The position numbers and the translations under genes are program-made. Positions 56,131 through 64,000 of a DNA stretch of 64,000 nt are shown piece after piece (within the stretch, counting starts at the first letter, position 1; each line of letters starts with the position of its first letter). The stretch comes from Acinetobacter nosocomialis NIPH 2119 (GTDB taxonomy: Bacteria; Pseudomonadota; Gammaproteobacteria; Pseudomonadales; Moraxellaceae): contig NZ_KB849239.1 in the NCBI RefSeq assembly GCF_000368085.1, forward strand, positions 3,499,715 to 3,563,714, read 5' to 3'. The notes beneath the pieces are model-generated. The model saw nothing but the letters and a program-made list of their open reading frames with translations, had not been told where the DNA came from and searched no databases.

Positions 56131-56697
56131 ATGAAAGATCATGTACTCAATAAAAAAGTGCTTTTGGTCGCAGGGTGCATTTCTGTTTCTGCATGTCTGC
56201 AGGTATTTCCAGACTATTTTATTTATTGGCGCGAAAGCTTACTTGGTGAATTTTGGCGTTTGTGGACAGCACACTGGGTACATGTCGGCTGGATTCATTT
56301 TTTATTAAATATGATGGCATTTGCATGTTTGCCCTTCATATTTCCGCATACCAAAGTGTGGCATATTTTAAGTCTTCTTTTTCTTCTGCCGCCTTTTATT
56401 AGTTTGGTTTTCTATTTTTATTTGCCTTATATCGATGCATATGCCGGTCTATCTGGAGTGCTCCATGGGCTGTATACGGCTGTTGCTTTAGTTTATTTGC
56501 AATACCGTAAAGAGCGGAATTTTGCATTACTGGTTTTAGGTTTAATTATCGCCAAGCTAATTTGGGAAAATACATTTGGTCAAACAGGCACAGCACAGCT
56601 GATTGGAAGTCCTGTTTTAACCGAAGCTCATTTATATGGGGCGATAGGCGGTGCAATCTTTGGAGGATGCTATTGGCTAATACAAAGATTCAAATAG
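56131..56697 (+). CDS. rrtA: Rhombosortase (rhomboid-family intramembrane protease)
   Basis: A 188-residue membrane protease of the rhombosortase type, which cleaves proteins with a GlyGly-CTERM tail. Several hydrophobic helices are visible. The active-site Ser is in YAGLSGVLHG (about 108-117, GLSG) and the partner His in EAHLYGAIGG (about 169-178). AAAAGGAGTG precedes ATG 56131. No GlyGly-CTERM substrate is encoded in this window. It sits between the lipoprotein gene and the TRAP-like permease. Confidence 0.85.
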   Translation: MKDHVLNKKVLLVAGCISVSACLQVFPDYFIYWRESLLGEFWRLWTAHWVHVGWIHFLLNMMAFACLPFIFPHTKVWHILSLLFLLPPFISLVFYFYLPYIDAYAGLSGVLHGLYTAVALVYLQYRKERNFALLVLGLIIAKLIWENTFGQTGTAQLIGSPVLTEAHLYGAIGGAIFGGCYWLIQRFK

Positions 56698-56884
56698 AAA
56701 GATTGACAATACAAACTGTTAAAAAAGAGATTTTAGTCATTCTTTATTGATAAAGTTTGATGCAAATTTGATCGTTGAATAAAGGGATTGGTAGAAGGGG
56801 AATGGACGATACCCCTGACCAAGGAAATTGCATGACTCAAAGCCTTTGTTATGAGGGATTTGAGAGAACAAAATTGGAATATTT

Positions 56885-59080
56885 ATGCAAGAATATCAAG
56901 AAAAAAGATCTGGATTAGGTCTGCTGGGTTATGTATGGAACGAATGGATCTCAACATTCGTGATCCTCATTTTGTTATTAATGACGCTCATAATTGGTAC
57001 CGGGGAAATGATCCACGGACAATTATTACGTATCGGGGAACGCCTTTATGGTGACCCTGCTTCAGGCATGCAATATTCGTTTTTGCGTGCTGAGCCTGAA
57101 AAGCCATCTTGTGATCGACACCCAAATATTGATGCTCAAGTAAAAGAGCAAATGAAAGCGAATGCATCTGATGATTTCGCAAGCTTCTTTGGTGCAGCTT
57201 CAGAAAGTGATGTCCGTGCATCCTTACTAGCAGCACAGCAGCAATGTGAAGATAAATATTTGGCTTATGATAAAACCATTAAATATATTGAAGCACATCC
57301 AGGGGTACGTACATATCGTACGATTGAAACGGGTTTCTTTGGTATATTTAAATTTGGTACAGAAAATCGCGCAATTTTGCTGGTCTTTATGGTTTTGATT
57401 TCAGCGATTACTGCATCGTTAAAGTTTCACCATATTGGTTTACGTAACCCTGCAACAAAGCTGGACTACAAAGTGTATGCCTTCTTTATGTTGCTTGGTA
57501 ATGCATTGCTCAGTTCTTCAGTAATTAGCCAGTACCGTTCTGTGATTAATTCAGGGGTTTCTCCAACTCATGAAACAATCATTATTTATTGGTTATGGAT
57601 GATCTTGTTTGTCATTCTGACCTTAATTAGCCTTTATCAGCTATTTGTTTCCCCTGCGCCAAAACGTGAGGGTGGCAATATTGGCCTAGCTTTATTATGT
57701 GTACCTTTGTATGCGTATATGGCTGTGATTACAGGTGTAGCTTTTACATTCTTTATGGATTATCCAATGGGCCAAGGGATTTACCTTGGTCAGTTGGTAG
57801 AGTTCTCGGGCATTTTCTTAAACCTTGCCTTATTTATTTGGGCGGGTATGTTACTCACACAAACACGTGTTATGGATTTATTCCTAAACGTACTTCGTCC
57901 ATGGAACTTGGCCCCAGAAACTTTAACTTGGTTAATTTTAATCGCTGCTGCTGTGCCGACTGCTTATACGGGTGCTTCTGGAATTTTCGTAATCGCAGCC
58001 GGTGCGATTATTTATAAAGAAGTTTGGAATGCAGGTGCTCGCCGCCAATATGCACTCGCTGTATCTGCAATGTCTGGTTCACTAGGTGTAGTGGTGCGTC
58101 CTTGTCTTTTGGTGGTTTTAATTGCCATGTTGGACAGCCGCCATGTTACATCTGATGAATTGTTTGGACATGGTATTTATGTCTTCTGGTTAACTGCATT
58201 TATTTTCTTGGGTGTCTCTCTTTTCTTGGCAGAAGAGAAGTTCCGCGTGAACTCGCCGAAAGTAGCACTTCCAGGTATGGCACGAGCTTTCGTACCCGTT
58301 ATTCCATATATCTTAATTACAGTAGTTGTTCTTGCATTTTATAAATATGCATTAGATACCGGAATGAACGAATTTACTGCACCAGTAATTCTGCCACTCG
58401 TGCTGATTGCGATGATCTTGTACGATAAAATGGTTATGCCTAAAGAGGCACCAGCTTTAAATATTCATGAAGCAATTATTCGTGAACATGAGAAAAAATC
58501 TCCGTTCTTACAATCACACGATCCGCATAGTTCACAGTTCCGTCTGGGTTTTGGTGGAGCATTACGTTTTGCAACATCAGAAACAGTTGGACATATTGGT
58601 GCACTTATTATTTTGATGGCATTGTCAGCAAGTGTGGGTGGTTTAATCGAGCGTACCGAAATTGTTGAAATGTTGCCGACTCATTTGGGTAATATTTATA
58701 TTTCGCTAGCATTTATTGCATTACTACTTGCCATTATTGGTATGTGTACCGATCCATTTGGTGCGGTAATTTTAGTAGCAGCAACGATTGCACCTGTAGC
58801 CTACGAAAATGGTATTCATCCAATTCACTTCTGGATGATTGTATTGGTTGCATTCGAGTTTGGTTATGTAACCCCACCAGTTGCCTTGAACCATCTATTG
58901 ACGCGGTTATCCGTTGGTGATGATGAGGTAAATGCTGCCGATGCAGAAGCGAAAGAGAAATATACAAGTTTCTATTACCGTTATGAACGTTGGTTATTAC
59001 CAATTATTGTTTTGTTCTCATCATTGGTATTAGTCACTTATGCTCCATTAGTACTCAAACTATTTGGTTGGTACCAATAA
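56885..59080 (+). CDS. TRAP-like transporter permease, fused small and large subunits
   Basis: A 731-residue inner-membrane protein. After a first helix (about 21-42) comes a large polar loop (about 45-150) containing CDRHPN and QQQCEDKY, probably periplasmic. Several helices (about 160-290) resemble the small DctQ unit, followed by a long set of helices (about 290-725) resembling DctM. GASGIFVIAAGAIIYKE and GMCTDPFGAVILVAA recall the DctM substrate pore. TRAP systems use a Na+ gradient and a periplasmic binding protein. The polar loop near the N-terminus is unusual. The ATG at 56885 is preceded by GGAAT. No binding-protein gene is adjacent. Confidence 0.82.
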   Translation: MQEYQEKRSGLGLLGYVWNEWISTFVILILLLMTLIIGTGEMIHGQLLRIGERLYGDPASGMQYSFLRAEPEKPSCDRHPNIDAQVKEQMKANASDDFASFFGAASESDVRASLLAAQQQCEDKYLAYDKTIKYIEAHPGVRTYRTIETGFFGIFKFGTENRAILLVFMVLISAITASLKFHHIGLRNPATKLDYKVYAFFMLLGNALLSSSVISQYRSVINSGVSPTHETIIIYWLWMILFVILTLISLYQLFVSPAPKREGGNIGLALLCVPLYAYMAVITGVAFTFFMDYPMGQGIYLGQLVEFSGIFLNLALFIWAGMLLTQTRVMDLFLNVLRPWNLAPETLTWLILIAAAVPTAYTGASGIFVIAAGAIIYKEVWNAGARRQYALAVSAMSGSLGVVVRPCLLVVLIAMLDSRHVTSDELFGHGIYVFWLTAFIFLGVSLFLAEEKFRVNSPKVALPGMARAFVPVIPYILITVVVLAFYKYALDTGMNEFTAPVILPLVLIAMILYDKMVMPKEAPALNIHEAIIREHEKKSPFLQSHDPHSSQFRLGFGGALRFATSETVGHIGALIILMALSASVGGLIERTEIVEMLPTHLGNIYISLAFIALLLAIIGMCTDPFGAVILVAATIAPVAYENGIHPIHFWMIVLVAFEFGYVTPPVALNHLLTRLSVGDDEVNAADAEAKEKYTSFYYRYERWLLPIIVLFSSLVLVTYAPLVLKLFGWYQ

Positions 59081-59100
59081 TCTAAATACGTAAGCTCAAT

Positions 59101-59132
59101 AAAAACACTCTCTTTAAGGAGGGTGTTTTTTT
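59101..59132 (+). terminator. Terminator of the TRAP-like permease gene
   Basis: AAAAACACTCTC (59101-59112) pairs with GAGGGTGTTTTT (59119-59130) with a G-U pair, followed by T's. Confidence 0.85.
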
Positions 59133-59170
59133 ATGTGGTAGTTATTTTGATATAAAAATTCTTAATAAAT

Positions 59171-59201
59171 AAAAAGCTAGTTCAGAGTGAACTAGCTTTT
59201 T
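59171..59201. terminator. Bidirectional terminator
   Basis: AAAAAGCTAGTTCA (59171-59184) pairs with TGAACTAGCTTTTT (59188-59201). It serves the minus-strand 59228 gene and backs up the one at 59101. Confidence 0.85.
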
Positions 59202-59227
59202 GCATCATAATGAGATTTAAATAAATA

Positions 59228-59659
59228 CTATTGCTGTTTAACCTGAGCTTCAAGGAGTTTTACTTGCTCTTCTTTTAATTTAATGAGTTGGTCTGCATCG
59301 GCATGCTGGGCTTTTAGTGTTGCTTCCTGATCTTGCAGCTGCTGATGAATGTCATTAAGTTTAGAAACTTCTTCTTTTGCTAAAGACTCTTGCGCAGGTA
59401 CAGGCTGTTTGAGCACATCTTCATTTACAAGTTGCTGCGAGTTAGCAGTGTGTGTTTGAGCTACAGGCTCCGAACTTGCAGATGGTTGTGTAGTTTTTTG
59501 AGGTACAGGTGTCGAGGCTGGTTGAGGATCAACCATTGGCGTTGACGATTCAGTTTTTTTGAAAAACCATTGTGCTGCGAAAAAAAGCACTACGAGAATG
59601 CTTAAGCCCCCAATTAAAATCCACAATAATTTTGAGTTTTGTTTTCTTTGTAGTGGCAT
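59228..59659 (-). CDS. Single-pass membrane protein with coiled coil
   Basis: I do not recognise this 143-residue protein. A basic N-terminus (QRKQNSK) precedes one hydrophobic helix (about 11-32). A Pro/Ser/Thr/Gln-rich linker (about 35-95) follows, then a charged coiled coil to the end (about 92-143, rich in Leu, Gln, Glu and Lys). The bulk is probably periplasmic. It lies 11 bases downstream of yheV and ends at a terminator, so it is probably the last gene of a prlC-yheV-59228 operon. Confidence 0.75.
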   Translation of the reverse strand: MPLQRKQNSKLLWILIGGLSILVVLFFAAQWFFKKTESSTPMVDPQPASTPVPQKTTQPSASSEPVAQTHTANSQQLVNEDVLKQPVPAQESLAKEEVSKLNDIHQQLQDQEATLKAQHADADQLIKLKEEQVKLLEAQVKQQ

Positions 59660-59670
59660 GTCTAAGACCT

Positions 59671-59880
59671 TTAGTCAGAACGACGAGGCTTGAACTGTAT
59701 TACTCCAACTTCATCAGGTATAGCAGGCGTTTCGGGCTCATCAACATGAGTCGGTCGATTTTCGCTATATCCGCATTCGATACATTCAATCCATTCGTCT
59801 TCAACGGTGGTTAGCATGACAATCCGATCAATGGCTTCACATTTTGGACATTTAGCTCCAGCAATGAAACGTTTCTTCAT
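59671..59880 (-). CDS. yheV: YheV-family zinc-ribbon protein
   Basis: Small protein of 69 residues starting MKKRFIAGAKCPKC; I use ATG 59880, because six upstream codons are unlike the family. Four Cys in two pairs (CPKC and CIEC) should bind zinc. The pairing with the upstream prlC gene is seen in other gammaproteobacteria. Role is unknown. It follows prlC by 40 bases. Confidence 0.85.
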   Translation of the reverse strand: MKKRFIAGAKCPKCEAIDRIVMLTTVEDEWIECIECGYSENRPTHVDEPETPAIPDEVGVIQFKPRRSD

Positions 59881-59920
59881 CTTTATCACCCTAACCACAC
59901 GATCAATTTAGGCCCATAGT

Positions 59921-61960
59921 TTAAGCGGTTTTATTGTCATTCGTCCAACCTTGATGACGTAACAATGCATCAATTTTTGGCTCACGACCGCGGAAATTCA
60001 CAAATGCTTCAAGAGCAGTGTCTTTTCCACCTACAGCTAAAATTGCTTGGCGGAATTCTTTACCTGTTTGAGTATTGAAAATACCTTCATTTTCGAAACG
60101 GTCAAATGCGTCACTTGCTAAAACTTCCGCCCATTTGTAAGAGTAGTAACCCGCTGCGTAGCCGCCTGCAAAAATATGACTAAAGCTATGTTGGAAACGA
60201 TTGTATTCAACAGTTGGAACCACTGCATATTGTTTACGAATAGCATCTAAAGTCTGTTGAATTTGCTCACTATTTAATGCAGGTGTTTTGGTATGAATGG
60301 TTAAATCAAACAATGCAAATTCAAGCTGACGTAAAGTTTGCATACCAGACTGGAAGAAACGTGCATTTAATAAAGCATCAAGTAACTCTTGAGGTAAGGT
60401 CTGCTTGCTCTCAATATGCTCACTTAAAACATCCAGACTTTCTTTATCCCATGACCAAAACTCCATAAACTGACTTGGTAACTCGACTGCATCCCAAGCA
60501 ACGCCGTGAGTACCTGCAACCGAAATATTATCTACTTCAGTGAGCATATGGTGTAAGCCATGGCCAAATTCGTGGAATAAGGTGATGACTTCATCATGAG
60601 TTAATAAGGCAGGCTGGTTACCTACAGGTGGTGTGAAGTTACACACCATATAGCAAATTGGTTTTTGTAAACCATGAACAGTTTGCATACGTGAGCGGAA
60701 GCCACTCATCCATGCACCGCCGCGTTTACCTGTACGTGCATATAAATCAAAGTAGAATCCACCAATCACTTGGCCTTGGTCTTCTAACTCAAAATAACGT
60801 GCATCTGGATGCCAAACTGGAGCTTCACGTTCAACAATATTAATACCGTATAGGCGCTGCACAATCTGGAATAAACCCTGAATGACTTTCGGAGCAGGGA
60901 AATAAGGCTTTAATGCTTCTTGTGACAAATTGAACTGTTGTTGTTTAAGCTTTTCAGAATAGTAAGTGGTATCCCAAGGTTTGAGTTCATCAATCCCATC
61001 TTGTTTGGCAATGGCTTGTAGCTCAGCAACTTCTTGGAGAGCAGGGGTACGTGCATGCTCAGCTAAGTCGGCTAAAAAGTCATGAACAGTTTTAACATCT
61101 GGAGCCATTTTACTAGCAAGAGAATATTCAGCGTAGTTATTGAAACCAAGTAGTTTTGCCATCTCTTGGCGAAGGCTCAAGATTTCTTCCATAATCTTGC
61201 TGTTATCAAATTCTGTTTGTTCAGATTGATCTGATGCACGAGTGACATAAGCTTTATAAAGCTCTTCTCGCAAAGCACGATCATCTGCGTAGGTCATAAT
61301 GGCAAAATAAGCTGGGAAATCTAAAGTTGCTACTGCTTGATCAAGCTCACGCTGTTTGCCGTACTGTTTTAATAACTCAACATTACTTTCTGGGAGACCT
61401 TTTAGCTGATCTTCTGTCAGTGGTTTAAAATAAGCCTGTGTCGCATCAAGCACATGGTTTGAGAAGTCCGAAGAAAGCTGTGAAAGACGTGCAGAAATTT
61501 CTGCATAGCGTTTTTTCTCTTCACCTTCTAAAGCAACGCCAGAAAGTTTAAAGTCACGTAATGCAAGGCGGATCGCACTTTGTTTTGCGGGGCTTAACGT
61601 TGAATAGCTCTGACCATCATGAATGTGTTGATAAGTCTGGTACAGTGCCGTATGTTGGCCAAGCTGAGTGTAATATTCACTTAAAGCAGGTAAGAGCGAC
61701 TGGTAGACCTCTCTAGTTTCAGCATTACTCATCACAGCATTTAAATGTGACAACACTCCCCATGATTCACTGAGGTTATTTTCAAGTGCATCAATTTGTT
61801 CAAGCACGGCAAGTTGCTGATCTGTCTCGGATGGTGCAGCCGTAAGGGTATTTAAGAACTCTTGTCCTGCTTGAATCGCTTGTTGAATATCTTGTTTTAA
61901 ATTATCTAATGTAATTTGGTCAAAGCGGGGAGTAGGTAGAGTCGCTTGCTGTAAAGTCAT
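59921..61960 (-). CDS. prlC: Oligopeptidase A (M3 metallopeptidase)
   Basis: Cytoplasmic zinc endopeptidase of 679 residues that degrades short peptides, including cleaved signal peptides. The start ATG 61960 (MTLQQATLPTPRF) is preferred; five upstream codons are open. HEFGHGLHHML (about 469-479) is the HExxH zinc motif, and a Glu about 27 residues later completes it. Length and the C-terminal IDALLRHQGW are typical. It is followed by yheV on the same strand. Confidence 0.95.
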   Translation of the reverse strand: MTLQQATLPTPRFDQITLDNLKQDIQQAIQAGQEFLNTLTAAPSETDQQLAVLEQIDALENNLSESWGVLSHLNAVMSNAETREVYQSLLPALSEYYTQLGQHTALYQTYQHIHDGQSYSTLSPAKQSAIRLALRDFKLSGVALEGEEKKRYAEISARLSQLSSDFSNHVLDATQAYFKPLTEDQLKGLPESNVELLKQYGKQRELDQAVATLDFPAYFAIMTYADDRALREELYKAYVTRASDQSEQTEFDNSKIMEEILSLRQEMAKLLGFNNYAEYSLASKMAPDVKTVHDFLADLAEHARTPALQEVAELQAIAKQDGIDELKPWDTTYYSEKLKQQQFNLSQEALKPYFPAPKVIQGLFQIVQRLYGINIVEREAPVWHPDARYFELEDQGQVIGGFYFDLYARTGKRGGAWMSGFRSRMQTVHGLQKPICYMVCNFTPPVGNQPALLTHDEVITLFHEFGHGLHHMLTEVDNISVAGTHGVAWDAVELPSQFMEFWSWDKESLDVLSEHIESKQTLPQELLDALLNARFFQSGMQTLRQLEFALFDLTIHTKTPALNSEQIQQTLDAIRKQYAVVPTVEYNRFQHSFSHIFAGGYAAGYYSYKWAEVLASDAFDRFENEGIFNTQTGKEFRQAILAVGGKDTALEAFVNFRGREPKIDALLRHQGWTNDNKTA

Positions 61961-62056
61961 TGCTAATAGCCACATTATTTTTTAAACATAGTATTAGATG
62001 TAGGTATTGTTAGGCAGGAAATCAAGCTTAATTTGAAAATAAACGTTTTAAAAGTA

Positions 62057-62082
62057 TTAAGCCCCCATGCTTGGGAGCTTAA
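62057..62082 (-). terminator. Possible terminator of rnr
   Basis: TTAAGC...GCTTAA with inner CCCA/TGGG (62057-62082) forms an imperfect hairpin. The U-tract is poor. Confidence 0.4.
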
Positions 62083-62108
62083 TAAAAGGGAATAGAAACA
62101 CCTATGAA

Positions 62109-64000
62109 TTAGTCAGCCTTAGACTTGGCATTCGACTTTTTCTTTTTGGGTTTCGCTTTTTTCTTTACTTTTTCTGGCTTGGCTTCTGCTTTCGTAGAGG
62201 TTTTTTTGCCAGACTTTTTACTATATGAACTAGGTTTACCTTTTTCCTTCTTTTTACGGACAGGTTTTTCACCATCATTCGAAGGAGTAGATGGTTTACC
62301 AAAAACTTCTTCAGTTGCTTGTGCCGCTGTTCTGGTTGTGCGTGGGGCACGACTACGAACTACTCGTCCAGCATGTGTCACTTGCTGAATAAGTTGGAAA
62401 TCGATCTTACGTTCTTCTAGATTTACACCAGCAACCTGAATTTTAACTTCATCGCCTAAACCGAAAACCTGACCACGATTTTGTCCAATAAGGTTTTGAC
62501 TCGCTTGATCATAAATAAAGAAATCATCGCCGAGTTGGCTAATATGAATCATGCCATCAACATATAAGTCTTTAAGAGTAACGAATAGACCAAATTCAGT
62601 GACAGCACTCACAATACCAATGAACTCATCACCTAAGTGCTGTTGCATGTAGTGGCACTTTAACCAAGTCGTTACACTACGAGATGCTTCATCAGCACGA
62701 CGCTCGGTTTGAGAGAAATGTTCACCAGCATCATCTAAAGCCGCACCAGAAAGCGGATAAGGCTTTTGTTTAAGATGCGCTTTAATGGCACGATGTAACA
62801 ATAAATCTGGGTAGCGGCGAATTGGTGAAGTGAAGTGTGTATAAGCTTCATAAGCTAAACCATAGTGACCGGCATTTTTTGCACCATAGTAAGCTTGCAT
62901 CATTGAGCGTAATAACACTGCATGAATGCTTGGCGCATCAATGCGGTCTTTAGTTGCCTCAATAACTTTTTGATAATCTGCTTGAGTTGGTTGGTCGGGG
63001 AACGGTAAGCCAAGAAGTTTTACAAAGTCTTTTACTTTCTGAATACGTGAGAACTCAGGCGCTTCGTGTACGCGATATAACATTGGAATATCATGTTCTA
63101 ATGCATATTCAGCCGCAGCAACGTTAGCAAGCAACATACATTCTTCAATCAGTTTGTGTGCTTCATTACGTGTACGTGGCAAAATTTCTTTAATTCCGCC
63201 CAGCTCATCAAAAGTCATGTACGTTTCAATGGTTTCAAACTCCATTGCATGACGATCAGCACGTAAATTTTTCAAAATCTGATAAAGCTGGAAAAGCGTA
63301 TTTAGCGATTTGTGAATATCACGATCTTTTGGAATTGCGTCAGTTGCACCGTCAAAGTATTGCGCTACCTGTGTATAGGTCAAACGCGCTTTTGAATGCA
63401 TTACCGATGGATAAAACTCATAACCAGTTACGCGGCCCGTACGTGAGAGCTTCAAGTCACAGACCATACATAAACGATCTACGTGTGGGTTAAGTGAGCA
63501 CAATCCATTTGATAATGCTTCTGGTAGCATTGGTAAAACAAAATGAGGGAAGTAAACTGACGTACCACGTTCTTCTGCTTCTTCATTTAGTGCCGAGCCT
63601 AGGCGTACATAGTGGCTTACATCAGCAATTGCTACAACAACGCGATAACCGCCACCAGGACGTTTTTCTGCATACACAGCATCATCGAAATCTCGAGCAT
63701 CTTCACCATCGATTGTGACGAGTGCTAAATCTCTTAAATCAACTCGACCTTCACGGTCTTGTGCAGAAGGTTCCTTAAAACTTTCTGCTTCTTTTATAAC
63801 TTCATCTGGGAATTCATAAGGCAAGCCAAACTCAAGAATGGTTTGTGGGATAATAATTTCTGTATCCGCTTTATCGGCCATAGATTGAATAATATGCGCC
63901 GTAGCAAACTCTTCGCGGGTTGGATAGGTATCGATAGCAACACGAAGCATATCGCCAACATTTGCTTTGGCATGTGCAACTAATTCTTTTTCTAATGGGA
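62109..64000 (-). CDS. rnr: Ribonuclease R, C-terminal part (runs off the window)
   Basis: RNase R is a processive 3'-to-5' exoribonuclease that degrades structured RNA. The reading frame stays open to the right edge, so about 630 residues of the C-terminal part are seen and the N-terminal cold-shock domains are cut off. The RNB catalytic motif is DGEDARDFDDAVYAE with the metal-binding Asp residues. The S1 domain lies at about residues 455-530 of the visible part (VTEFGLFVTL). The last 75 residues are a Lys-rich basic tail, typical of RNase R and involved in RNA and trans-translation contacts. Confidence 0.95.
   Translation of the reverse strand, partial: PLEKELVAHAKANVGDMLRVAIDTYPTREEFATAHIIQSMADKADTEIIIPQTILEFGLPYEFPDEVIKEAESFKEPSAQDREGRVDLRDLALVTIDGEDARDFDDAVYAEKRPGGGYRVVVAIADVSHYVRLGSALNEEAEERGTSVYFPHFVLPMLPEALSNGLCSLNPHVDRLCMVCDLKLSRTGRVTGYEFYPSVMHSKARLTYTQVAQYFDGATDAIPKDRDIHKSLNTLFQLYQILKNLRADRHAMEFETIETYMTFDELGGIKEILPRTRNEAHKLIEECMLLANVAAAEYALEHDIPMLYRVHEAPEFSRIQKVKDFVKLLGLPFPDQPTQADYQKVIEATKDRIDAPSIHAVLLRSMMQAYYGAKNAGHYGLAYEAYTHFTSPIRRYPDLLLHRAIKAHLKQKPYPLSGAALDDAGEHFSQTERRADEASRSVTTWLKCHYMQQHLGDEFIGIVSAVTEFGLFVTLKDLYVDGMIHISQLGDDFFIYDQASQNLIGQNRGQVFGLGDEVKIQVAGVNLEERKIDFQLIQQVTHAGRVVRSRAPRTTRTAAQATEEVFGKPSTPSNDGEKPVRKKKEKGKPSSYSKKSGKKTSTKAEAKPEKVKKKAKPKKKKSNAKSKAD

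Overview
The window looks like chromosomal core DNA of an Acinetobacter species (Gammaproteobacteria, Moraxellaceae). This rests on recognising the protein sequences: an AlmA-type flavin monooxygenase, a MlaD with a long insertion, HemF, Dxs, SuhB and PlsB. AT-rich intergenic DNA and Acinetobacter-like codon use agree. No database search was run. There is no rRNA, tRNA, CRISPR array, prophage, insertion sequence or obvious island.

Layout. 0-6.6 kb: an orphan PspC-domain protein, two lipoproteins of unknown function, an acyl-CoA dehydrogenase and aroE. 6.7-11.6 kb: hemF, ribA, dxs and suhB (haem, riboflavin, isoprenoid and inositol-phosphatase functions). 11.7-17.6 kb: an RhlE-like DEAD-box helicase with a long structured leader and an RGG-like repeat tail, then the complete mlaFEDCB phospholipid-transport operon. 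17.6-31.4 kb: a CorA-family transporter, a LOG protein, a NUDIX hydrolase, comF, recG, a YeeZ-like epimerase, a TRAP-like solute-binding protein, plsB, tesB, a dicarboxylate/glutamate symporter, a PF10118-type hydrolase and engB. 31.5-36.7 kb: an NsrR-type NO sensor beside a truncated flavohaemoglobin, a HerA-like ATPase, a cystathionine lyase-type enzyme and a glutamine amidotransferase. 36.7-50.5 kb: the S10, spc and alpha ribosomal-protein operons in canonical order, 28 genes including secY and rpoA. 50.6-64 kb: almA, an acyl-CoA dehydrogenase, sdhE and a YgfX-like protein, two tandem micro-membrane proteins, a lipoprotein-rhombosortase-TRAP permease cluster, a coiled-coil membrane protein, yheV, prlC, and the 3' part of rnr, which runs off the right edge.

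Most interesting points. (1) The flavohaemoglobin keeps its haem-pocket residues but has lost the NADH domain and the FAD motif, and its promoter carries a perfect 11-1-11 NsrR-like palindrome. (2) Two adjacent micro-membrane proteins share a GRAGTLL motif and sit behind two identical-architecture palindromes. (3) The ribosomal operons carry several strong RNA hairpins: a multi-hairpin S10 leader, a terminator-like hairpin between rpsJ and rplC, a long hairpin before rplN and a promoter-plus-hairpin before rpsM. (4) The helicase leader is about 265 nt long and looks folded. (5) The TRAP-like system may be split, with a binding protein at 23.4 kb and lipoprotein and permease at 55-59 kb.
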